Below are positions 35,184 to 43,799 of a DNA stretch of 64,000 nucleotides, in pieces; within the stretch, counting starts at the first letter, position 1; every line of letters begins with the position of its first letter. The stretch comes from Gemmatimonas aurantiaca. Lineage in GTDB: Bacteria; Gemmatimonadota; Gemmatimonadetes; Gemmatimonadales; Gemmatimonadaceae. A model generated the notes under the pieces. The model saw only the letters and a list, made by a program, of their open reading frames with translations. It did no database searches and had not been told where the DNA came from. Made by a program: the position numbers and the translations under genes. Location: the NCBI RefSeq assembly GCF_037190085.1, contig NZ_JBBCJO010000002.1:186001-250000 (forward strand). The letters run 5' to 3'.

Positions 35184-36317
35184 TCACTCCACCTGCAGAA
35201 TGCCGATCGCGCCCTTCTGTCCATGCCCGAAGGCGTGATTCACGAAGGGGAATTCGCCCGGGATGTCGCAGAGCAGATCGAAGACCAGACCACCACCCGC
35301 CGGCACGGTGAACGTCTGCACACCGCGCAGCGGAGATGCCGGCGGCGCGCCCAGCCACACCGAATCGAACTGTTCGCCGACGACGTGGAAATGACAGGGA
35401 TGGGACGGCCCCGCCGCGACCACCCAGAAACGCACCCGATCCCCCACTTTCACGCGGATCGGTTCCTTCATGTACTGGCCCGGCCGGCCATTGAAACACA
35501 GATGATCGGGCAGCGTGGACAACATCTTCTCATAGTCGAACGCGCGCACGCCGTTCTTTGGCGGCGCGAGATAATACTCGCCCTGCACCAGCACGAACTC
35601 CTTCGCCGGTGGCAGCCCTTCGCGCGGTGACACGATGAGCGCACCGTACATGCCGGTCCCGATGTGCATGAGCACGGGCGCCGTGCCACAGTGATACATG
35701 AAGGCGCCGGCATACTTCGGCTTGAAGGTGAACGTCACCGACTCACCCTTGGGCACCGAACGGAACGCCACCTTCGGATCGATCTGTGCGGCATGAAAGT
35801 CCATCGAGTGCGGGATCGCGACATCGTTGGTGAGCGTGAACTCGACGGTGTCACCCACGCGGCAATGCACGATCGGACCGGGGATGTCTCCTTCGAAGGT
35901 CCACGCGGCCACCACCATCTCGTCGTTGATGCGCACCGGCACTTCCCGCGCATGCCAGTGCAGGACCAACCGTCCATCGGCGGGTGGTGGCGGCAACTCG
36001 GGGGCAAAGCGGTGATACGTCACCGACGAGGGATCGACCGCCCCTCCCGTGGCGGAGGTGGCGGCATGATGCTCGTCGCGCACGACAGCCGAATCGAGCC
36101 GGCTGTTCGAGTTGTCGGGAATCTGCGTGGGTGGACTTCCCGGCCCCGACGAAGCGGGTGGCTGTGACTCCGGTCGATCACAGGCAGCGAGTGCGGCCAC
36201 CCCCGGAATGGCGAGCGTCAGTGCGGAAGCACGGGTGAGAAAGGTGCGGCGATCGCTCGCGGCACCATCGTTCGCGGCGACGAGATCGGACAGCCGCGGC
36301 GTGGGGTCATTGTGCAT
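35184..36317 (-). CDS. NirK-like copper-containing nitrite reductase
   Basis: 377 residues from ATG 36317. The N-terminus has a Tat motif (SDRRTFL, 21-27) and ends in LAAC, so export by Tat and perhaps lipid anchoring are likely. Two cupredoxin domains follow. The first has H170-x2-D173-x-H175, H209-C210, H218 and M223, matching the type 1 ligands (His, Cys, His, Met), the type 2 ligands and the active-site Asp of NirK. The second has HPCHFH (306-311) and NHAFGHG (H361), the remaining type 2 ligand and catalytic His. Reduction of nitrite to nitric oxide is the expected reaction. A two-domain laccase-like oxidase is the alternative. No other denitrification gene is nearby. Confidence 0.75.
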   Translation of the reverse strand: MHNDPTPRLSDLVAANDGAASDRRTFLTRASALTLAIPGVAALAACDRPESQPPASSGPGSPPTQIPDNSNSRLDSAVVRDEHHAATSATGGAVDPSSVTYHRFAPELPPPPADGRLVLHWHAREVPVRINDEMVVAAWTFEGDIPGPIVHCRVGDTVEFTLTNDVAIPHSMDFHAAQIDPKVAFRSVPKGESVTFTFKPKYAGAFMYHCGTAPVLMHIGTGMYGALIVSPREGLPPAKEFVLVQGEYYLAPPKNGVRAFDYEKMLSTLPDHLCFNGRPGQYMKEPIRVKVGDRVRFWVVAAGPSHPCHFHVVGEQFDSVWLGAPPASPLRGVQTFTVPAGGGLVFDLLCDIPGEFPFVNHAFGHGQKGAIGILQVE

Positions 36318-36455
36318 GGTCTCTGTCTCTGGGAAACGGACTCGGAACAGGCGAGCTGTTGTCGAACTTTCTATTCTGTTCCCCGTGCCAGAGACCGGCA
36401 AGCCGATCGCGTCCACCGCGATCGAACATGCCGGACATGATCACTGTCCCTACGA

Positions 36456-37451
36456 CTATCGCTGAATCAGCTTCGTGCGCTGGCCATTGCGGAAGATCTC
36501 CACGCGATCGGCGCGGCCATCACGATTGATGTCGGTCCAGACCTGCAGCAGTTCTCCTTTCGCGTCCAGAAAGATCGCGCGCCACGGCACGCCACCGCGG
36601 CCCTGCTCGGGAACCCGCACGATGAACTCGTTCGTGCCGATCCACTGCATGACTTCCACACTGCCACGTCCCTCGATCACATCGAGCGCGCTCCGCATCT
36701 GCGGCAACACCTGGGGATAGGCACGCGAGGCGTACTCCGGCAGGTCGTCACACCGCCCATCCCGATCGGTGTCGGTGCACACGGGAGGACCGAACCGCAG
36801 ATCGTCACACCAGCCGTCACCATCGCGGTCGAGACACACCGACGACCCGGTACCGGGCGGACGCACATTCGGATTCTGCGAGAAATACCGGGGATCGGTC
36901 ACGGCGCCGGGCACGACGACTCCACCCGGCGTCACGTACCCGCCATATGACGGTTGTGTCCCGGAGGGTGACACCATGCCCCCCGGATACGACGAAGCCG
37001 GCGAGAAACTCGCCGGCCGGTCGCCGTACAACTGCTCGTCGGTGATCTTTTTCTGTTCCCAAGCCTCGCGCGCCCGACCATCGGGCGCGGCAGCCAGCGG
37101 CGGCACGAGCGGCGGGCCTTTCTTCTCGCCGCCCTTCAGCCGGTTGATCGGCAAGTCGTCCATCTTCTTACCACCCGACTTCGCCTTGTCCTCGCCGTAG
37201 ATCACCTTGCCGTTGGCGGGCTTGTTGCGCACCGCCGCCGCGCAGTCGGTGGGCGCCGGCTGTTGCGCCGGAGGCACACCTTCCACCCAGACCCGGCACA
37301 TCCCCGCCGGCGGCAGATACTCCTTCGGCACCTCCACCTTCTCGGCACTTCTGTCCTTATCGGTCTTGGTCTGTGCCCATGCGCGACTCGCCGGCACCGA
37401 GAGGCTCAGTGCGGTCAGCGCAGCAAACACACGCCAGGATGTGAGTTTCAT
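36456..37451 (-). CDS. Unrecognised secreted protein with Asp-rich repeats
   Basis: 331 residues from ATG 37451, with GGAGG seven nt upstream. A clear signal peptide ends at SRAWAQ. The N-terminal part has GMCRVWVEGVPPAQQP and PTDC, a small Cys-containing block. A Gly/Pro/Tyr-rich linker follows, then three D-x-D-G-D/R-type segments: LDRDGDGWCDD, DTDRDGRCDD and DINRDGRADR, resembling EF-hand-like or thrombospondin-type-3 calcium loops. The C-terminal half looks like a compact beta domain. Function is unknown; calcium binding in the periplasm or outside is an inference from the repeats. Confidence 0.6.
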   Translation of the reverse strand: MKLTSWRVFAALTALSLSVPASRAWAQTKTDKDRSAEKVEVPKEYLPPAGMCRVWVEGVPPAQQPAPTDCAAAVRNKPANGKVIYGEDKAKSGGKKMDDLPINRLKGGEKKGPPLVPPLAAAPDGRAREAWEQKKITDEQLYGDRPASFSPASSYPGGMVSPSGTQPSYGGYVTPGGVVVPGAVTDPRYFSQNPNVRPPGTGSSVCLDRDGDGWCDDLRFGPPVCTDTDRDGRCDDLPEYASRAYPQVLPQMRSALDVIEGRGSVEVMQWIGTNEFIVRVPEQGRGGVPWRAIFLDAKGELLQVWTDINRDGRADRVEIFRNGQRTKLIQR

Positions 37452-37618
37452 GACTACCTCCAACAGGACATCGCGCGCCGTCCACCACGGAGGGCGTTCC
37501 GGATCTCCCCGCATGCTCTAGCGCAGGGAGCGTGCCAGTGACTTCTGGCAGGGTCGTGCGCTGTAAGTATCGGCAATACGGTACCCTCGGAATAGTACCT
37601 TGGTCCCCATCGTGTCAG

Positions 37619-37661
37619 CCTGTCCCTGCTGGAGGACAGCGAAGTGCCTGCAGGGGACAGG
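37619..37661. terminator. Hairpin downstream of pfkA
   Basis: CCTGTCCC (37619-37626) pairs with GGGACAGG (37654-37661). An internal alternative pairs CTGTCC (37620-37625) with GGACAG (37634-37639), so two mutually exclusive folds exist. The structure begins 12 nt after the pfkA stop. No T-run follows on the minus strand. It is a likely transcript end or mRNA-stabilising hairpin. The rest of the 37,452-37,673 gap shows only GGTAC repeats and no clear promoter. Confidence 0.4.
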
Positions 37662-37673
37662 TTCCAGGGAGAG

Positions 37674-38753
37674 CTAATCGCCGAAAGAGATCCCCATCAT
37701 GCGCGCGGCCTGCACCACATCGTGGTGCGGATCCACGCGCTTCGTCTCGGCCAGCACCTGCTCGATGGGGATCGTGACCAGATGGGGCGACTGCAGCGCC
37801 ACCATGTGTCCCCATTTCTTGTCTGCCACCGCCTGCACCGCAGCCGCGCCGAAACGGGTCGCCAGCAGACGATCGTAGCCCGTGGGCGGACCACCACGCT
37901 GCAAATGCCCCAGCACCATCGAGCGCGTTTCCTTGCCCGTCAGGCGCTGGATGTCGAACCCCAGGCGCTCGGCGATGCCGCCCAGACGACGGTCCTGGCC
38001 CGGCAGCGACGCACCGATGATCGACTCCTGTCCCCCACGGGGCTTGGCGCCTTCGGCCACCACCACGATGCTGAACCGGCGACCGGCCGCATCTCGGGAC
38101 ATGATCTTCTGACAGACCTTCTCCAGATCCCATTCGATCTCGGGAATCAGGATCACGTCGGCCGTGCCGGCCACACCGGCGTGCAGCGCGATGAAGCCCG
38201 CCTCGCGCCCCATGACCTCCAGTACCATCACCCGGTCGTGCGATTCGGCGGTCGTGTGCAGCTTGTCGATCGCTTCCATCGCCGTGTTCACGGCGGTGTC
38301 GAATCCGAACGTGTTGATGGTGCCCGGCACGTCGTTGTCGATGGTCTTGGGCACGCTCACCACGCGCACTCCTTTGGCCACGAGCTTCTGTGCGATGGCC
38401 AACGATCCATCACCGCCGATGGAGATGATCGCTTCGATCCCCAGATTGCGGGCGTTCTCGATCAACTCGTCGGAACGGTCGACGGTGGTCCAGCTTCCGT
38501 CGGGCAACTGCACCGGATAGGCGAAGGGGCTGCCCCGATTGGTGGTCTTGATGATCGTACCGCCCTGTCCGGCGATCCCGCGGACGATGTCGGCGGTGAG
38601 AGGAACCACCTCGTCTTCACCCAGCAGGCCGGCATAGCCGCGTTTGATGCCGAGGACGTCCCAGCCACGGGTGCGTGCCGAGAGAACCGCGGCACGGATG
38701 ACGGCGTTCAGGCCGGGAGCGTCGCCGCCGCCGGTGGATATGGCAATGCGCAT
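37674..38753 (-). CDS. pfkA: 6-phosphofructokinase
   Basis: 359 residues from ATG 38753, where the conserved opening MRIAISTGGGDAPGLNAVIR begins; the open frame extends further upstream without conservation. GGDGS (113-117) carries Gly at the position that separates ATP-using enzymes from the PPi type (Asp there). PKTIDND (135-141) carries Lys where the E. coli ATP enzyme has Gly. This Gly/Lys pair is known from actinobacterial ATP-dependent enzymes, so ATP is the likely phosphoryl donor. It catalyses the committing step of glycolysis. Confidence 0.93.
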   Translation of the reverse strand: MRIAISTGGGDAPGLNAVIRAAVLSARTRGWDVLGIKRGYAGLLGEDEVVPLTADIVRGIAGQGGTIIKTTNRGSPFAYPVQLPDGSWTTVDRSDELIENARNLGIEAIISIGGDGSLAIAQKLVAKGVRVVSVPKTIDNDVPGTINTFGFDTAVNTAMEAIDKLHTTAESHDRVMVLEVMGREAGFIALHAGVAGTADVILIPEIEWDLEKVCQKIMSRDAAGRRFSIVVVAEGAKPRGGQESIIGASLPGQDRRLGGIAERLGFDIQRLTGKETRSMVLGHLQRGGPPTGYDRLLATRFGAAAVQAVADKKWGHMVALQSPHLVTIPIEQVLAETKRVDPHHDVVQAARMMGISFGD

Positions 38754-38947
38754 GTTACTGAAAATAACGGGAGGTAGGAGAACCGCGATGCGACGGGTGA
38801 TCGGTCCGGTACTGCACCAGAGGATGTAACAAACCGCGAGGCGGACGATGCGGCGTTGAATTGGACATGGGCGCGTCGTTTCGATGACACATGCCGGCCC
38901 GGAATGGACGATTGTGGGGCGCACCCATTTCCCGAGGACCGCCACTC

Positions 38948-39376
38948 ATGCCCCACCCCCGCCGCGGAAGCACCACCATCGAACAACTGCTGACGCTGAC
39001 CCTGCTCGCGATCCTGGCCACGATCACGATCCTGGGCAGTGGTCCGCTGCTCGACGCCGCGGCCGTCGAAACGGGCGCCCGGGAAGCCGCGTCCCTCTTC
39101 GCGCTGGCGCGGGACAACGCGCTCGCCACCGGCACCCCCACGGCGGTACGCATCGATCGCGCGCGTCACCGACTCGTGGTGCACGCCGGCGCCGACACCG
39201 TGGCCGCCGCGCTCTTCGCCCCATCGCACATCCGCCTCACCAGCACCCGTGACTCCATGACCTACGCGGCCTCGGGACTGGGCACCGGCGCGGCCAACCT
39301 GCGCCTGGTGCTCTCGCGTGGGCATCGATCCGACACGGTGGTCGTGTCCCGCCTCGGACGCGTGAGCCGCCAGTGA
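38948..39376 (+). CDS. Type II/IV pseudopilin, GspH/FimT-like
   Basis: 142 residues from ATG 38948. A short basic leader (MPHPRRG) is followed by STTIEQLLTLTLLAIL, with the prepilin peptidase site after Gly and Glu at +5, then a hydrophobic helix. The mature part has the GspH pattern with EASLFALARDNALATGTPTAVRI. The first mature residue is Ser instead of Phe or Met, which peptidases tolerate less well. It would be a minor component of a type IV pilus or type II secretion pseudopilus. No other pilus gene is in the window. Confidence 0.78.
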   Translation: MPHPRRGSTTIEQLLTLTLLAILATITILGSGPLLDAAAVETGAREAASLFALARDNALATGTPTAVRIDRARHRLVVHAGADTVAAALFAPSHIRLTSTRDSMTYAASGLGTGAANLRLVLSRGHRSDTVVVSRLGRVSRQ

Positions 39377-39387
39377 CACACGCCTGG

Positions 39388-40548
39388 TCAGGTGCCGAAG
39401 TCGTACCCCGGCACGCTCACGCGCGGGATTTCCTGCCCGATGGTCCGCTCGATCGTGCGCACCATGCCGATTTCCTCGGCCGACATGAACGTGTAGGCAT
39501 CGCCCGTACTGGCCGCGCGGCCCGTGCGTCCGATGCGGTGCACATAGTCCTCGGGCTGCTGTGGCACGTCGAAGTTGATCACGTGCGTGATGCCCGAGAT
39601 ATCGAGTCCGCGCTGGGCGATGTCGGTGGCCACGAGCACGCGCAGTTTGCCCGACTTGAAGTCCTCGAGCGCCTGCACCCGTTCCCGCTGCGACTTGTCC
39701 GCGTGCATCGCACCCGCGTGCACGCCGGCCTGCGCGAGATCGCGAACCACCCGGTCGGCTCCGCTCTTCGTGCGTGTGAAGACCAGCACCGAGTCGTGAT
39801 CGCCCGTGGTCAGCAGGTGCACGAGCAGATCGTTCTTGCGGTGACGCGGCACCGGATACACCGCGTGCGTGACGGTCGTGGCGGCCGACGACCGGCGTCC
39901 CACCTGCACGACCACCGGCTTGCGCAGATACTTGCGTCCCAGTGCCTCCACTTCGGGCGGCATGGTCGCGCTGAAGAGCAGCGTCTGCCGATAACGTGGG
40001 ATCTGCTCCACGATGCGATTGATCTGCGGCGCGAACCCCATGTCGAGCATCCGGTCGGCTTCGTCCAGCACGAGCGTCTCGAGATACGTGAAATCGACGT
40101 TGCGCTTCTCGAGATGATCGAGCAGTCGCCCCGGTGTGGCGACGACCACGTCCACCCCACGCCGCAGCGCTTTTTCCTGCGGCTCGTACCCCACGCCTCC
40201 GTACACCGGCACGACATCCACCGGGGCGTGACTGGAGTACTTGCGTACACTCTCCTCCACCTGGATGCAGAGTTCACGCGTGGGCGTGAGGACGAGCACG
40301 CGGGTACGACGCGGCCCCCCCAGCAGCCGCTGCACCACGGGCAGCGTGAAGCTGGCGGTTTTTCCCGTACCGGTCTGCGCGAGTCCGATGAGATCGCGCC
40401 CCCCGAGGGCCAGCGGAATGGCTTCCCGCTGAATCGGTGTCGGACGTTCGTACCCCGCCTCGTGCAGGGCGTCCAGCAGCGGGCGAGCAAGCCCGAGGTC
40501 GGCGAACGTCGTATCGCCGACAAGCGTTTCAGGATCGATGACTGTCAT
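39388..40548 (-). CDS. rhlE: DEAD-box ATP-dependent RNA helicase, RhlE-like
   Basis: 386 residues. All motifs are present: Q motif near FADLGL...PTPIQ, Walker A AQTGTGKT, PTREL, TPGRLLD, DEAD as LDEADRMLDMGF, SAT, ARGLD as AQRGLD and HRIGRTGR. The C-terminus stops soon after the helicase core, without the basic tail of larger family members. It unwinds short RNA duplexes in RNA decay, ribosome assembly or cold adaptation. A hairpin lies directly before its start codon. Confidence 0.92.
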   Translation of the reverse strand: MTVIDPETLVGDTTFADLGLARPLLDALHEAGYERPTPIQREAIPLALGGRDLIGLAQTGTGKTASFTLPVVQRLLGGPRRTRVLVLTPTRELCIQVEESVRKYSSHAPVDVVPVYGGVGYEPQEKALRRGVDVVVATPGRLLDHLEKRNVDFTYLETLVLDEADRMLDMGFAPQINRIVEQIPRYRQTLLFSATMPPEVEALGRKYLRKPVVVQVGRRSSAATTVTHAVYPVPRHRKNDLLVHLLTTGDHDSVLVFTRTKSGADRVVRDLAQAGVHAGAMHADKSQRERVQALEDFKSGKLRVLVATDIAQRGLDISGITHVINFDVPQQPEDYVHRIGRTGRAASTGDAYTFMSAEEIGMVRTIERTIGQEIPRVSVPGYDFGT

Positions 40549-40553
40549 GTTCA

Positions 40554-40579
40554 GTCCGGAAAGTTAATCACTTCCGGAC
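40554..40579 (-). promoter_or_regulatory. Hairpin just upstream of the rhlE start codon
   Basis: GTCCGGAA and TTCCGGAC form a perfect 8-bp stem around a 10-nt loop, ending five nt before the ATG. In the mRNA it would sit where a ribosome binding site should be; no Shine-Dalgarno sequence is seen there. It could control translation, or end transcription from the gene upstream (40663-41937), or be an operator. Nothing else is visible in the 40,549-40,662 gap. Confidence 0.4.
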
Positions 40580-40662
40580 CAGCCCGTATGGGTGGATTGC
40601 CCCTGCCCAGTCGCCGGACCCGCCATCTGGACCGCTGCCAGACGACCGCTGGGCCGATCAGG

Positions 40663-41937
40663 CTATCGGTATTCCAGGGTGCGACCGGTCAGCCGGGCGA
40701 TCAGCGCCAGGCGGAAGGTGACATCCAGCGACACCCCCGAGGCGCGCACCATGGCGGCGTGACCGGCACTGTCCGTGCCCGCCGCTCCCTCTCCCGACCC
40801 CACCCCTGTCGCGAGCGGGGCGGCCGCGTCGGGCAAACGCACGCGATCGGTGAGCGTCATGGAGGGCCACGCCCAGTCGGGCACCCGCGCGGGCATCACC
40901 ACCGATCTGGGTGGCACCCATACCCCGCGCCGGTCCCGGTCGTCGAGCATGCGGTCGAGCAGACGCACCCATCCCTCATGACGCTCGAGAAATCCCAGCC
41001 GAGCCATGGTTTCCAGCCAGGCCAGCGCGGAGGGCATGTCCCCGTCGATATCACCGCGTGTGGCGAGGAAGTCCCCCAGCACCAGATGCGGTTGCTCCAC
41101 GAGATGAGCCCCCACCTGCTGCACCGGCGCCTGCCGGGGCCATGGCTGGGTGAGGTACGTGAACAGACGTTCCATGAACTCCGTGTGCTCGCTCCGGAAC
41201 TGGGGCATGTACGCGAGCATCTGCAGGAAATGGAACGACGGCAGATCCGCCTCCGCCGCCAGCACGTGCTGGTTGCCCACCCGGATCCACGGCTTCACCG
41301 CCAGTGGCGAGCGGAGAAATCCGGCCACCCGATCGAGCAGACGGCGCGCGGCACCACGGAGCCGGGGATCGGGCTCCTGTCCGGCCTGCGCCAGCGCGGC
41401 GGCGGCGGCCTCCCGCAGACGATGACGGGCCCGGATGACCAGATCTTCATCGTCGTGCGCCGGCCGCAGTTCACCCAGCAGCGTCGGATCGTCGTCGGTG
41501 GCCAGCAGTCGGAACAGGGCGCGCCGGGCCGCCGCCATTCCCGGCAGCTCTCCATCCCAGTGCAGCTCCAGCAGGGCCCGAAAACCGGGAATGGTGCCCA
41601 CTCCATCGAAGCCGTCCTTCCCGGGCACGGCGAGCCATCCGGCCGGCCATTGCCCGTCGGCATCCTGCCGCCCGAGAATCTCCCACCCTCTGCGGCTGCC
41701 ATAGGGAACGAGCAGCCACTGGCCTCCGACCGGCCGCGCACTCCCCACCACCTCACCCAGCAGACGGAAGGCGATGACCGGGCCTCCGGCCTGCAGCAGC
41801 CACGTTGCCGGAATGACCACCGGTGGCGGAGGTGGGGGCGGCGGCACCGGAACGGGGCGAGGTACGATGAGCTCGCCCGGGACGATCAGCAGATCTGCCG
41901 CATCCGGCAGCGCGGGGAGAGCGGGAGGAGTTGTCAC
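40663..41937 (-). CDS. Unrecognised protein with Pro-rich N-terminus
   Basis: About 424 residues from a GTG at 41937; no ATG and no ribosome binding site are near. TACAAT, a good -10 hexamer, ends 9 nt upstream, so a leaderless mRNA is possible. I recognise no family. The N-terminal 40 residues are Pro-rich with a run of Pro. The rest (about 40-420) looks like a soluble, mostly helical domain with many Trp and Leu (WLLQAGGPVIAFRLLGE, HTEFMERLFTYLTQPWPRQ). There is no signal peptide or membrane helix. It may be co-transcribed with rhlE downstream. Confidence 0.6.
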   Translation of the reverse strand: MTTPPALPALPDAADLLIVPGELIVPRPVPVPPPPPPPPVVIPATWLLQAGGPVIAFRLLGEVVGSARPVGGQWLLVPYGSRRGWEILGRQDADGQWPAGWLAVPGKDGFDGVGTIPGFRALLELHWDGELPGMAAARRALFRLLATDDDPTLLGELRPAHDDEDLVIRARHRLREAAAAALAQAGQEPDPRLRGAARRLLDRVAGFLRSPLAVKPWIRVGNQHVLAAEADLPSFHFLQMLAYMPQFRSEHTEFMERLFTYLTQPWPRQAPVQQVGAHLVEQPHLVLGDFLATRGDIDGDMPSALAWLETMARLGFLERHEGWVRLLDRMLDDRDRRGVWVPPRSVVMPARVPDWAWPSMTLTDRVRLPDAAAPLATGVGSGEGAAGTDSAGHAAMVRASGVSLDVTFRLALIARLTGRTLEYR

Positions 41938-42161
41938 AATCGCGCTATTGTACGCATCCCCACGCCAAGCGCCAGAGGCTTTTGGGCATATCGCGATGGG
42001 CAATTCCACGGCAGAGTTCGGCAACTCGACCCGGCCCAGCACGACTTAACGTCGCTGCAAGCAGTTCCGTCTACCTTGATGCCGCTCGTGCGGCACCATG
42101 CCCGCTCCGGCGCGTCCGCGCCGCCAGCGAGGCCGAACCTCCCTACTCGGGATCTCCACCG

Positions 42162-42554
42162 ATGAAGAACACGCTTCGCCTGATCGCTGCCGCTGCTGTC
42201 CTCGCGATCGCCGCTCCCGTCTACGCCCAGAGTGGCGGCGGCGGTGGTGGCATGGGCCAGATGTCCCCGGAACAGCGTATCGCCCGTCAGAAGGAAATGC
42301 TGTTCAAGGACATCACGCTGGACGCGGGCCAGACCACGAAGATCGACGCCATCTTCCAGGAATCGACGAAGAAGCAGCAGGAACTCATGCAGGGCGGCAT
42401 GGAAGCCATGCGCAGCCCCGAAGGACGTGAGAAGATGCAGAAGCTGAACAACGACCGGAACGACGCCATCAAGGCGGTGCTCACGGCCGACCAGAAGAAG
42501 AAGTTCGAGGAGAATCTGGCCGCGATGCCGCAGGGTCGCCGCGGCGGTCTCTGA
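42162..42554 (+). CDS. Small periplasmic Spy/CpxP-like protein
   Basis: 130 residues from ATG 42162. A signal peptide ends at VYAQ, and a Gly-rich linker follows. The mature part is helical, with KEMLFKDITLDAGQTTKI and KAVLTADQKKKFEENLAAM, a pattern of the Spy/CpxP type (LTxxQ-like positions) seen in small periplasmic chaperones and metal-stress proteins. The match is by pattern, not strong identity. It is divergent from the unknown gene, across about 225 bp with no clear operator. Confidence 0.6.
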   Translation: MKNTLRLIAAAAVLAIAAPVYAQSGGGGGGMGQMSPEQRIARQKEMLFKDITLDAGQTTKIDAIFQESTKKQQELMQGGMEAMRSPEGREKMQKLNNDRNDAIKAVLTADQKKKFEENLAAMPQGRRGGL

Positions 42555-42747
42555 TCGGCCGGCCGCTTCATGACGGGACGGCCCGGTGGCACACCCACCG
42601 GCATGGCCCGGGCATGGACCCGGCATAGGCACACGGCATGTGAAGCGTCACAACGGGGGCACCACACGGTGCCCCCGTTGCACATCAGGGATTAGCGTTC
42701 GGTGTCATGGCCGCCGCACGTCTCGCCGACTTCGCGCTCCCTGCCTG

Positions 42748-43695
42748 ATGCGGGGTGAGTTCGTGGACCTCCAGGGGGTCCGCCTCTATTGTTACGCCTT
42801 CGGCCATCGCGGCGCGGGGGATCCCATCGTGCTTGTGCACGGATCCTTCACATCCTCGCACATCTGGCAGGATGTCCTCCCGCGGCTCCCCAAGGGGCAC
42901 CGGGTCCTGGTACTGGATCTCCTCGGCCATGGCCGCTCCGATCCGCCCGCGGCCTCCAGGGCGATTCCCGCCGCCACTTCCACCGCGACTTCCACGGCAG
43001 CCTCCACCGCGCCCGACGTCGCTGCGGCCCGTGCCACGTCGGGCGCGCACCGCCTGACCGTGGCCGCCCACGCGGAACGTCTGGGCCAGTTGCTCGATGT
43101 CATGGGAGTCCAGCAGGCCATGCTGGTGGGTCATGGTATGGGGGCCGCCGTAGCGGCACGCGTGGCGCACGAGCAACCCGCGCGTGTGGGGCACCTGATG
43201 CTGATCAATCCCACCATGCTGGCCCCCTGCCCCGCCGACGCGTTCATCAGCCGTCGTCTGATACGTCTCACCTGGCTCGTGCCCCTCTGGAAGCGGCTCG
43301 CGCCGGCATGGCTCGCCTCGGCGCTGCACAGCGCCCTGCTTCCCTGCTTCGCGCACCGGGACGTCGGCGCGCGCTCGCTCGATGTCTACCTCAAGCCGTA
43401 CCGGTTGCGGGACGGTCGTGATGCCGCCTGCCGGCAACTGCTCGACCTGCGTGACTCGCGGGCCGATACGGTGGACACGTTGGCACCCGGCGCCCTGCAA
43501 TGCCCCACGGCGCTCGTGCTGGGCACCACCGATCCCTTCCTGCCCTCCGGTCGCGCGGCGCGCCTGGAGCAGGCATTGCGGGCGGCCACCAATGAGCGAC
43601 TCGTCCTGCACACGCTCCCCGGCGTGGCGCACGTGGCCCCCGAAGAGGCCCCCGATCGTCTGGGAACGCTCGTTGGGGAACTCCTGACGCGATAG
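42748..43695 (+). CDS. Alpha/beta-hydrolase-fold protein with the nucleophile replaced
   Basis: 315 residues from ATG 42748. The fold is clear: HGSFTSSHIW with the oxyanion region (31-40), LDLLGHGRSD (56-65), GTTDPFLP as the acid loop and GVAHVAPEEAPD with the catalytic His. The nucleophile elbow, normally G-x-S-x-G, reads VGHGMGA, so residue 130 is Gly, encoded GGT where AGT would give Ser. An Ala/Thr/Ser-rich stretch (about 70-98) is inserted before it. Hydrolase activity by the usual mechanism is therefore unlikely. A binding role, or a cofactor-independent reaction using other residues, is possible. Confidence 0.75.
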   Translation: MRGEFVDLQGVRLYCYAFGHRGAGDPIVLVHGSFTSSHIWQDVLPRLPKGHRVLVLDLLGHGRSDPPAASRAIPAATSTATSTAASTAPDVAAARATSGAHRLTVAAHAERLGQLLDVMGVQQAMLVGHGMGAAVAARVAHEQPARVGHLMLINPTMLAPCPADAFISRRLIRLTWLVPLWKRLAPAWLASALHSALLPCFAHRDVGARSLDVYLKPYRLRDGRDAACRQLLDLRDSRADTVDTLAPGALQCPTALVLGTTDPFLPSGRAARLEQALRAATNERLVLHTLPGVAHVAPEEAPDRLGTLVGELLTR

Positions 43696-43799
43696 CGACC
43701 ACAATACGGTCGATACCGACCGTGAACCCTGATCATGACGCCGACGACGTGAGGCCAGCGCGGACTCGTCACCGATCGTTCCCTTCTCCCCGCCTTTCC

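Noticed and set aside
39373..42165. 930-residue plus-strand open frame
   Set aside because: Covers rhlE and the unknown gene in antisense; His/Arg-rich with no domain, while rhlE has every DEAD-box motif.
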